A stretch of DNA of 20,710 nucleotides from Rubricella sp038526735 (lineage in GTDB: Bacteria; Pseudomonadota; Alphaproteobacteria; Rhodobacterales; Rhodobacteraceae): positions 1 through 20,710 of the forward strand of contig JBCBGM010000046.1 in the NCBI GenBank assembly GCA_038526735.1. Direction: 5' to 3'. A program made the position numbers and the translations under genes. Below, one piece after another: positions 14,860 through 20,710 of this stretch. Positions within the stretch are counted from its first letter, which is position 1. Every line of letters begins with the position of its first letter. The notes below the pieces were generated by a model. That model was given only the letters and a program-made list of their open reading frames with translations, searched no databases and was not told the DNA's origin.

Positions 14860-16413
14860 TCACTCGCCGCGTGCGGCGGCAAGCTGGGTGGACAGGTCAG
14901 AATTGGCGAGGGCCAGTTGATGTTCGCCCAGCATCGCCTCAACGCTCGGCCCGATGATGTCGGTGATCAGCGAAGGGTAGATGCCAAGGATCAGCGTGGC
15001 GGCAATGAGGGGCGCAAAGAGCCATTTCTCGCGGCGGTCCATGTCGGAGATCGTCTTGAGGCTTTCTTTCACCAGTTCCCCAAACACCACGCGGCGGTAG
15101 AGCCAGAGCGCGTATCCGGCGGAGAGGATCACGCCGGTGGTCGCCCCAATCGCGACCCAGGTGTTCACTTGGAAGACGCCGGCGAGGGTCAGGAATTCGC
15201 CGACAAAGCCCGAAGTGCCCGGCAGGCCGACATTGCCCATCGTAAAGAACATGAAGACGAGCGCGTAGGCGGGCATCCGGTTTACGAGGCCGCCATAGGC
15301 CGCGATCTCGCGGGCGTGCATGCGGTCATAGATCACTCCGACTGCGAGAAAGAGCGCGCCGGAGATAAAGCCGTGGCTCAGCATCTGAAAAATCGCCCCA
15401 TCCACGCCCTGCTGGTTGGCCGCGAAAATGCCCATTGTCACATAGCCCATGTGGGCCACCGACGAGTATGCGATGAGCTTTTTCATGTCCTCCTGCATCA
15501 GCGCGACCAGTGAGGTGTAGATGATCGCGATGACCGAGAGAGTGAAGACGAAGGTCTGCAACAGGTCCGTCGCCACCGGAAACATCGGCAAGCTGAACCG
15601 CAAGAAGCCGTAGCCGCCCATCTTGAGCAGGATCGCCGCCAGCACGATGGAGCCTGCGGTGGGCGCCTGCACGTGGGCATCGGGCAACCAGGTGTGCACC
15701 GGCCACATCGGCATTTTGACGGCGAAGCTGGCGAAGAAGGCGAGGAACAGCAGCGTCTGCATCCCACCGATGATCTGAAAGCCCATCAGGCTGATCGTCT
15801 CGGTCGCAAACTCGTGCTGCAGCAGTGCCACGACATCCGTCGTGCCCGCGTCAAAGATCATCGCGAGCATGGCGATGAGCATCAGAACAGAGCCCAAGAG
15901 CGTGTAGAGGAAGAACTTGAACGCAGCATAGATCCGGTTCGCGCCGCCCCAGATGCCCACGATGATGAACATCGGGATCAGCCCAGCCTCAAAGAAAAGG
16001 TAGAAGAGGATCAGATCGAGCGCGCAAAAGACGCCGATCATCAGCGTCTCCAGCACCAGAAACGCGATCATGTATTCCTTGACGCGGTGGGTGACCGTCC
16101 AGCTTGCACCAATGACGATGGGCATCAGGGCTGTCGTGAGCATCACGAACAGGACGGAGATGCCATCGACGCCCATCTTGTAGCGCAGGCCCCCGATCCA
16201 CTCTTCGTCTTCGACGAACTGGAAGCCGGTGTCGTTGGGGTCAAAGCCGAAGAGGATGAAGAGCGACAACAGGAAGGTGACGGTCGTGACGAAGAGCGCG
16301 AGGCGCTTGGCGTTGAGCACCGCCATTTCGTCTTCGCCGCGCAGCAAGAGCGCCATCACGCCCGCGCCGATCAGGGGAAGCCAGGTGACGAAAGAGAGAA
16401 GCGGCAGATCCAT
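14860..16413 (-). CDS. nuoM: NADH-quinone oxidoreductase subunit M
   Basis: This complex I antiporter-like subunit has 517 residues and about 14 transmembrane helices. Glu142 in DLILFYLFFEAGLIPMFI and Lys233 in FASFAVKMPMWPVHTWLPDAH are the conserved proton-channel residues; a further lysine lies in AAILLKMGGYGFLRF. The ATG at 16413 is chosen although the frame continues upstream to a TTG at 16437. It begins MDLPLLSF as family members do, is one base after the nuoL stop, and has a run of G residues as ribosome site (complement of 16420-16426). nuoN follows after 12 bases. Confidence 0.97.
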   Translation of the reverse strand: MDLPLLSFVTWLPLIGAGVMALLLRGEDEMAVLNAKRLALFVTTVTFLLSLFILFGFDPNDTGFQFVEDEEWIGGLRYKMGVDGISVLFVMLTTALMPIVIGASWTVTHRVKEYMIAFLVLETLMIGVFCALDLILFYLFFEAGLIPMFIIVGIWGGANRIYAAFKFFLYTLLGSVLMLIAMLAMIFDAGTTDVVALLQHEFATETISLMGFQIIGGMQTLLFLAFFASFAVKMPMWPVHTWLPDAHVQAPTAGSIVLAAILLKMGGYGFLRFSLPMFPVATDLLQTFVFTLSVIAIIYTSLVALMQEDMKKLIAYSSVAHMGYVTMGIFAANQQGVDGAIFQMLSHGFISGALFLAVGVIYDRMHAREIAAYGGLVNRMPAYALVFMFFTMGNVGLPGTSGFVGEFLTLAGVFQVNTWVAIGATTGVILSAGYALWLYRRVVFGELVKESLKTISDMDRREKWLFAPLIAATLILGIYPSLITDIIGPSVEAMLGEHQLALANSDLSTQLAAARGE

Positions 16414-16414
16414 C

Positions 16415-18529
16415 TCAGCGCCCCCCAAACAGTGCAAACCAGCCGACGATCAGGCCCAACCCGATCACCATCAGCAGTGCATAGTGGAAGATGAAGCCTG
16501 ACTGCATACGCCCCGCGAGGCGGGTGAAGAACGGGATCACACCCAGCGCCAGCCCGTTGATGCCGCCATCAATGACCCGCCCGTCGCCGCGCTTCCAGAG
16601 GAAGACGCCGAGCTGCTTTGTCGGTTTGACGACGAGCGCGTCGTAGACCTCGTCCACGTACCATTTGTTGAGCAGGAAGTCGTAGAGCTGCTTTTGGTTG
16701 CGGGCGAAGGCGGCGGGCATCTCTGGCCGCGCGATGTACATCCAGTATGCGAGCGCGAGGCCGAGCAGCATCGCCATAAACGGCGACGTCTTTACCCAGT
16801 AGGGCACTTTATGCGCGTCTTCGAGGATGGTGTTGTCGGGGCGGAAATAGATCGCCCCCTCGCCCGGCGCGCCGCCAAAGACATAGGCGTGCTCACCCCC
16901 CGCCGCATAGGCAGCGCCGATCAGGCCGACGGTGGCCGCTTGGTCATCGCCGTGCGCCTCCACCTCTTCATACGGGATCCCGTAGAAGCTTGCGACCTCA
17001 TCCACATGGCCGAAGAACGGCTTGTAAAAGACCATCCCGGCAAGCACCGCACCGACGGCCAGCACACCCAAGGGGGCCAGCATCACGCGTGGGCTTTCGT
17101 GGGCGTGCTCATGCGTGTGGTGGTCGCCGCGCGGCTCTCCGTAAAAGGTGAGGAAGATCAGGCGCCAGGAGTAGAAGGAGGTCATCGCCGCTGCCGCCAC
17201 CAGCAGCCAGAAGGCGGGCACGGCGAGGGCATTGGCCCCGGCATAGGCGCTCTCGACAATCGCGTCTTTCGATTGGAAGCCAGCAAAGCCGATCGGGATC
17301 TCGCCGAAGGTTAAAATCCACACCGGCACGCCCACACCTGTGATCGCCAGCGTGCCGATCATCATCGCGGCGAAGGTCACCGGCAGCTTATGGCGCAACC
17401 CGCCATAATTCCGCATGTCTTGCTCGTGGTGCATGCCGTGGATGACCGAACCTGCACCCAGAAACAGCATCGCCTTGAAAAACGCATGTGTCAGCAGATG
17501 GAACATCGCCGCCGAATACATCCCCACACCCGCCGCCACGAACATGTAGCCCAGCTGCGAGCAGGTGGAGTAGGCGATGACACGTTTGATGTCGTTTTGC
17601 ACAAGGCCAATGGTCGCGGCAAAGAACGCCGTCAGCGCGCCAAGCCCGGTGATAAACGTGGTGGCCATCGGCGCATATTCGAGCAGCGGTGACATCCGGC
17701 AAACCAGGAACACACCCGCCGTCACCATGGTTGCCGCGTGGATGAGTGCGGAGACCGGCGTAGGCCCCTCCATCGCGTCGGGGAGCCAGGTGTGCAGGAT
17801 GAACTGCGCCGATTTCCCCATCGCGCCGATGAACAGAAGGATCACTGCAAGCTCGATGGCATTGGCGGAGAAGGGCCCAAAGGTCAGCGTCGTCTCGGCC
17901 AACTCGGGGATCGCCGCGAAAATGTCGTCGAACTGCACGCTGTCGGTGAGCATGAAGAGCGCGAAGATACCGAGCGCGAGGCCAAAATCCCCCACCCGGT
18001 TGACGATAAACGCCTTCATCGCAGCAGCCCCTGCAGACTGTTTGCGGTAGTAGAACCCGATCAAGAGGTATGAGGCGACGCCCACGCCCTCCCAGCCAAA
18101 GAAGAGCTGCACGAGGTTGTCTGCCGTGACGAGGCTCAACATCGCGAAGGTGAAGAACGACAGATACGCAAAGAACCGCGCGCGGTAGCTCTCCTCCCCG
18201 TCGCGGAAGTTCTCGTCATGGGCCATGTAGCCGAACGAATAGAGGTGCACGAGCGCGGAGACCGTCGTTACGACGATCAGCATGATCACCGTCAGCCGGT
18301 CCACGCGGATCGCCCAATCTGCCTCAAAGGTGCCACTGTCGATCCAGCGGAAGAGCGTCACCGTCTCGCGGATGCCGTCATGGGTGAGGAAGGCGTACCA
18401 AGAGAGGGCCGCCACCAAGAAGAGCGTCGCCGTGGTGATGACCTGAGCCGCTGCGATCCCGATGAACCGCCAGCCAAAGCCTGCGATGATGGCGGCGAAA
18501 AGCGGAGCGAGGAGAATGATCTCATACAT
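16415..18529 (-). CDS. nuoL: NADH-quinone oxidoreductase subunit L
   Basis: This 704-residue subunit is the distal antiporter-like protein of complex I, with about 16 transmembrane helices and the long lateral helix expected in the C-terminal part. Glu147 in LFFGWEGVGVASYLLIGFYY, Lys239 in GAMGKSAQFILHTWLPDAMEGPTPVSALIHAATMV, and the His residues of that stretch are the proton-channel residues. A His-rich loop lies at about 469-477 (DHHTHEHAH); similar loops occur in related alphaproteobacteria as far as I recall. The length is above the E. coli subunit (about 613), due mostly to loops between the later helices. Six bases separate it from nuoK, with AAGGG at the nuoK end as likely ribosome site; its stop is one base before the nuoM ATG. 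Confidence 0.97.
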   Translation of the reverse strand: MYEIILLAPLFAAIIAGFGWRFIGIAAAQVITTATLFLVAALSWYAFLTHDGIRETVTLFRWIDSGTFEADWAIRVDRLTVIMLIVVTTVSALVHLYSFGYMAHDENFRDGEESYRARFFAYLSFFTFAMLSLVTADNLVQLFFGWEGVGVASYLLIGFYYRKQSAGAAAMKAFIVNRVGDFGLALGIFALFMLTDSVQFDDIFAAIPELAETTLTFGPFSANAIELAVILLFIGAMGKSAQFILHTWLPDAMEGPTPVSALIHAATMVTAGVFLVCRMSPLLEYAPMATTFITGLGALTAFFAATIGLVQNDIKRVIAYSTCSQLGYMFVAAGVGMYSAAMFHLLTHAFFKAMLFLGAGSVIHGMHHEQDMRNYGGLRHKLPVTFAAMMIGTLAITGVGVPVWILTFGEIPIGFAGFQSKDAIVESAYAGANALAVPAFWLLVAAAAMTSFYSWRLIFLTFYGEPRGDHHTHEHAHESPRVMLAPLGVLAVGAVLAGMVFYKPFFGHVDEVASFYGIPYEEVEAHGDDQAATVGLIGAAYAAGGEHAYVFGGAPGEGAIYFRPDNTILEDAHKVPYWVKTSPFMAMLLGLALAYWMYIARPEMPAAFARNQKQLYDFLLNKWYVDEVYDALVVKPTKQLGVFLWKRGDGRVIDGGINGLALGVIPFFTRLAGRMQSGFIFHYALLMVIGLGLIVGWFALFGGR

Positions 18530-18535
18530 GCCGCG

Positions 18536-18841
18536 TCAGCCCTTCATCACGTTGACGTCTTCCACCGCGATGGTGCCGCGGTTGCGGAAGAAGCACACAA
18601 GGATCGCCAGGCCAATCGCCGCCTCTGCGGCCGCAACGGTGAGGATGAACAGCGTAAACACCTGCCCCACCAGATCTCCCAGATGCACGGAGAACGCGAC
18701 GAGGTTGATGTTGACCGACAAGAGCATCAGCTCAATCGACATCAGAATGACGATGATGTTCTTGCGGTTCACAAAGATCCCGAAAATCCCAATCACGAAC
18801 AGCAGTGCCGCGACGGTGAGGTAATGCTCTAGCCCGATCAT
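18536..18841 (-). CDS. nuoK: NADH-quinone oxidoreductase subunit K
   Basis: This three-helix membrane subunit of complex I has 101 residues, the standard length. The two conserved membrane glutamates are present: Glu37 in ILMSIELMLLSVN and Glu73 in AAAEAAIGLAIL; both belong to the proton path next to nuoJ. Its ATG overlaps the stop of the preceding unknown gene as ATGA. The apparent ribosome site AAGGAAGG (complement of 18849-18856) lies inside that unknown gene. A 13-base palindrome, CGATCA-T-TGATCG at 18835-18847, straddles the start codon. Confidence 0.97.
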   Translation of the reverse strand: MIGLEHYLTVAALLFVIGIFGIFVNRKNIIVILMSIELMLLSVNINLVAFSVHLGDLVGQVFTLFILTVAAAEAAIGLAILVCFFRNRGTIAVEDVNVMKG

Positions 18842-19119
18842 TGATCGACCTTCCTTGGTCCATAAATGAGATTGAGTAGCGCTGCTCCGTCCTGGACTAG
18901 ACTGATTAAACGCTCGCGATTTGCTGGATCAATCGGAGTGTAATCTTCCATCTGCGTGATTAGCGAAGCCTCGAGCGCATGCTTTTGTCGACGCGCCAAA
19001 AGCACGAACCGCCAGAATTTCTCAAGGTCAAGCGGGTGCACCACACTTCCTTGGGCACTTGAAGCGAAAGCCCACCAAACACCCTGAAGGGTTTTTCCTG
19101 CAGCAGCGGTATGTTTCAT
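18838..19119 (-). CDS. Unknown 93-residue protein inserted between nuoJ and nuoK
   Basis: I do not recognise this protein. It is soluble in character: no signal peptide or membrane helix, but WW at 15-16 and two probable amphipathic helices, LEKFWRFVLLARRQKHALEAS (about 32-52) and NRERLISLVQDGAALLNLIYG (about 67-87), separated by DYTPIDP. The helical spacing weakly recalls small four-helix-bundle proteins, but this is a visual impression only. It starts with ATG overlapping the nuoJ stop (ATGA) and ends with TGA overlapping the nuoK start (ATGA), so both junctions favour coupled translation and a real gene. Its G+C is about 51% by hand count against roughly 58-63% in sampled parts of nuoK and nuoJ, which suggests later acquisition. 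The Paracoccus complex I cluster has extra reading frames, but as I recall none at this junction. Function unknown: an accessory or assembly role in complex I is a guess. Confidence 0.75.
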   Translation of the reverse strand: MKHTAAAGKTLQGVWWAFASSAQGSVVHPLDLEKFWRFVLLARRQKHALEASLITQMEDYTPIDPANRERLISLVQDGAALLNLIYGPRKVDQ

Positions 19120-19730
19120 ATGCCCTGCCCAGGTTTGACGTCTTTCATCACCACAGCCTTTTTGGGGTCGCGGTACATCTGCTCCAGCACGTCCTGGCGT
19201 TTGATGTCTTCGCGGTGGCGCAGGGTGAGGACGATGGCGCCGACCATTGCGACCAGCAGGATCAGGCCCGAGGCTTGGAAGAGATAGATGTAGTCGGAGT
19301 AGATGATCTGGCCGAGGGCGATGGTGTTTTCCACATCATCCGGAGCAGGGGCGACGGCCTCTCGCAACGTGGGTGCAGCATCAGCAAAGGCCCACACACC
19401 GAGGATGAGGCCCAGTTCGGCGAGTAGCACCAGCCCGATCAGCCCGCCGAGCGGGAGGTAGCGCGTAAAGCCTGACTTCAGCTCTGCAAAATCCACGTCG
19501 AGCATCATCACCACAAACAGAAACAGCACCGCAACCGCGCCGACATAGACAATGGCCAAGAGCATCGCCAGAAACTCCGCCCCCATCAGCACGAACATGC
19601 CCGCGGCGGTGAAGAACGTCAGGATCAGCCAGAGCACAGAATGCACCGGGTTGCGCGCTAGCACCGTGAAAAGCCCAGCGGCCACAGCGGTGATGGCGAA
19701 GACGTAAAATATAACGGCGAAAACGGTCAT
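19116..19730 (-). CDS. nuoJ: NADH-quinone oxidoreductase subunit J
   Basis: This complex I membrane subunit has 204 residues, with five predicted helices. The helix MLLAIVYVGAVAVLFLFVVMMLD (about 56-78) corresponds to the conserved third helix, whose pi-bulge is linked to the proton pathway. A polar region of about 35 residues (APTLREAVAPAPDDVENTIALG) precedes the last helix, and a charged cytoplasmic tail ends the protein. The start lies 63 bases after nuoI, an unusually wide gap for this operon, with only a weak ribosome site. Its stop overlaps the start of the unknown small gene rather than nuoK, which is the unusual point here. Confidence 0.96.
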   Translation of the reverse strand: MTVFAVIFYVFAITAVAAGLFTVLARNPVHSVLWLILTFFTAAGMFVLMGAEFLAMLLAIVYVGAVAVLFLFVVMMLDVDFAELKSGFTRYLPLGGLIGLVLLAELGLILGVWAFADAAPTLREAVAPAPDDVENTIALGQIIYSDYIYLFQASGLILLVAMVGAIVLTLRHREDIKRQDVLEQMYRDPKKAVVMKDVKPGQGI

Positions 19731-19763
19731 GGGTGTTCCCGTGCGGTTTCGGGGGCGTGCTTA

Positions 19764-19783
19764 CGGCGGGCGGTTGCCCGCCG
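19764..19783 (-). other. Intercistronic hairpin between nuoI and nuoJ
   Basis: CGGCGGGC (19764-19771), loop GGTT and GCCCGCCG (19776-19783) form a perfect 8-pair G+C stem in the 63-base gap. No T-tract follows on the minus strand, so it is not a typical terminator. A role in mRNA processing, stability or differential expression within the operon is possible. Confidence 0.55.
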
Positions 19784-19793
19784 CAACCAACGA

Positions 19794-20288
19794 TTAGCGA
19801 TAGGGGGCGTCCAGTTCGAGGTTGCGGGCGATCTCGGCCTCCCACCGTTCCCCGTTCGACAGGAGCTTGTCTTTGTCGTAGTAAAGCTCTTCGCGGGTTT
19901 CGGTCGCGAACTCAAAGTTCGGCCCCTCGACAATCGCATCCACCGGGCAGGCCTCCTGACAGAAGCCGCAATAGATGCATTTGGTCATGTCGATGTCGTA
20001 TTTGGTTGTGCGGCGGGACCCATCGTCGCGCTCTTCAGCTTCGATGGTGATGGCTTGGGCGGGGCAAACGGCCTCGCACAGCTTGCAGGCGATGCAGCGC
20101 TCTTCACCGTTCGGATAGCGCCGCAGCGCATGCTCGCCCCGAAAGCGCGGGCTGAGCGGGCCCTTTTCATGCGGGTAGTTCAGCGTGGCTTTCGGCTTGA
20201 AGAAATACTTCAGCCCAATCGCGAAGCCCGCGATGAAGTCTTTCAGCAAAAAGTAGTTCGTGGCGCGTGTGTAATCGATGTTGCTCAT
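19794..20288 (-). CDS. nuoI: NADH-quinone oxidoreductase subunit I (two 4Fe-4S clusters)
   Basis: This 164-residue ferredoxin-like subunit carries electrons through clusters N6a and N6b toward the quinone site. The eight cysteine ligands are intact in two CxxCxxCxxxCP motifs: Cys65, 68, 71, 75 (CIACKLCEAVCP) and Cys104, 107, 110, 114 (CIYCGFCQEACP). The N-terminal amphipathic helix (about 11-30) fits attachment to the membrane face of complex I. The start is three bases after the nuoH stop, with GGGAGG at the end of nuoH as ribosome site. Confidence 0.97.
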   Translation of the reverse strand: MSNIDYTRATNYFLLKDFIAGFAIGLKYFFKPKATLNYPHEKGPLSPRFRGEHALRRYPNGEERCIACKLCEAVCPAQAITIEAEERDDGSRRTTKYDIDMTKCIYCGFCQEACPVDAIVEGPNFEFATETREELYYDKDKLLSNGERWEAEIARNLELDAPYR

Positions 20289-20291
20289 GGA

Positions 20292-20710
20292 TCAGCCTCC
20301 CACAACCCAGCGCGCATAGGCGCCGCCGAACAGTTCAAAATGCGCAAAGAACGACACCAGCACGACCCAGCCCAAGCTCAGCGGCAAGAACACCTTCCAC
20401 CCGATCCGCATCAGCTGGTCATAGCGGAAGCGCGGCACGATCGCTTTCACCATCGCGAAGAGGAAGAAGAAGAAGCCCATCTTCAGGATCATCCAGTGAA
20501 TGCCGTTGCCCAGCACCGGCACGTCAGAGGCCCAGGGGATGGGCGAGAGCCAGCCGCCGAAGAACAAGATCGTGATCAGCGCGCACATCAGCACCACTGC
20601 CATCAGCTCGCCAATCATGAACAGCAGGAACGGGGTGGAAGAGTATTCCACCTGATAGCCCGCCACGAGCTCCGCCTCTGCCTCGGGCAAATCGAACGCC
20701 GTTCGATTTG
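20292..20710 (-). CDS. nuoH: NADH-quinone oxidoreductase subunit H, 5' end outside the window
   Basis: Only the C-terminal 138 codons or so are present; the frame is open to the window edge. NuoH lies at the quinone-binding junction of complex I. The conserved FDLPEAEAELVAGYQVEYSS segment is visible, followed by three predicted helices and the conserved loop VPRFRYDQLMRIGWKVFLPLSL. The first complete residues read NRTAFDLPE. NuoH proteins normally have Pro at the position of this Ala. The change falls inside a perfect palindrome at the very end of the sequence, so it could be a real substitution or an end artefact. Confidence 0.95.
   Translation of the reverse strand, partial: NRTAFDLPEAEAELVAGYQVEYSSTPFLLFMIGELMAVVLMCALITILFFGGWLSPIPWASDVPVLGNGIHWMILKMGFFFFLFAMVKAIVPRFRYDQLMRIGWKVFLPLSLGWVVLVSFFAHFELFGGAYARWVVGG
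20688..20710. repeat. Perfect inverted repeat at the window end
   Basis: CAAATCGAAC (20688-20697), a GCC centre, and GTTCGATTTG (20701-20710) form a 23-base palindrome with ten-base arms. It lies within nuoH and ends exactly at the last base of the sequence, which raises the question of a fold-back assembly end. Confidence 0.6.

Noticed and set aside
16414..16437. Upstream TTG start for nuoM
   Set aside because: It would overlap nuoL and add eight residues; MDLPLLSF with a G-rich ribosome site at the nuoL end is the usual start.
15673..16494. Open frame of 273 codons on the plus strand over nuoM
   Set aside because: Antisense shadow; strongly charged (Glu, Arg, His, Asp) complement of hydrophobic nuoM codons.
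16990..17130. His-rich loop in nuoL as a special metal site
   Set aside because: The DHHTHEHAH loop is eye-catching, but similar His-rich loops occur in NuoL of related bacteria as I recall, so it is noted only in the gene entry.
1..20710. CRISPR arrays, tRNA or rRNA genes, insertion sequences, prophage
   Set aside because: No regularly spaced repeats, no transposase or integrase motifs, and no cloverleaf or rRNA-like stretch were recognised on either strand.

Overview
The window looks like chromosomal DNA of an alphaproteobacterium of the order Rhodobacterales (Roseobacter group or a close relative). The reasons are high G+C, the gene order chvI-chvG-hprK-rapZ next to a divergent pckA, a (2S)-methylsuccinyl-CoA dehydrogenase typical of the ethylmalonyl-CoA pathway, and a nuo operon running nuoN-birA-coaX-RNase J at its 3' end. 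The assignment is by recognition of protein families and gene order; no search was run. I see no tRNA, rRNA, CRISPR array, insertion sequence or phage gene, and almost everything is core housekeeping DNA.

Layout. (1) Positions 1-3376, minus strand: a regulatory operon read right to left as chvI (response regulator), chvG (sensor kinase), hprK (short HPr kinase) and rapZ (cut by the window start). It joins envelope/acid sensing to the PTS-Ntr phosphorelay. (2) Positions 3377-3682: a 306-base divergent control region with two short palindromes close to pckA. (3) Positions 3683-5287, plus strand: pckA (ATP-dependent PEP carboxykinase), followed by a strong intrinsic terminator and a hairpin-rich intergenic element. 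(4) Positions 5404-6180, minus strand: a TauE/SafE-type permease. It diverges from mcd (6379-8067, plus) across a region with nested direct and inverted repeats. (5) Positions 8117-8584, minus strand: a DUF1905/OmdA-like protein, convergent with mcd, whose last codons contain mcd's terminator hairpin. (6) Positions 8660-10221, plus strand: an NAD(P)-dependent epimerase/reductase and a META-domain lipoprotein. (7) Positions 10205-20710, minus strand, read right to left: nuoH (cut by the window end), nuoI, nuoJ, a small unknown gene, nuoK, nuoL, nuoM, nuoN, birA, coaX and RNase J. They are tightly packed, several with 4-base ATGA overlaps, so they probably form one long operon.

How the genes fit together. 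Regions 1-4 centre on carbon flow: pckA opens gluconeogenesis, mcd belongs to acetyl-CoA assimilation, and chvG/chvI with hprK/rapZ are regulators that could tune this to envelope and nutrient state. Regulation of pckA by ChvG/ChvI is known in Agrobacterium; here it is only inferred from the divergent arrangement. The last block encodes the membrane arm of respiratory complex I plus two cofactor genes (biotin ligase, pantothenate kinase) and an RNA-processing nuclease.

The most unusual item is the 93-residue unknown gene at 18838-19119. It sits between nuoJ and nuoK with an ATGA overlap at both ends, has lower G+C than its neighbours, and supplies the apparent ribosome binding site of nuoK. 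I did not find any larger undescribed system.
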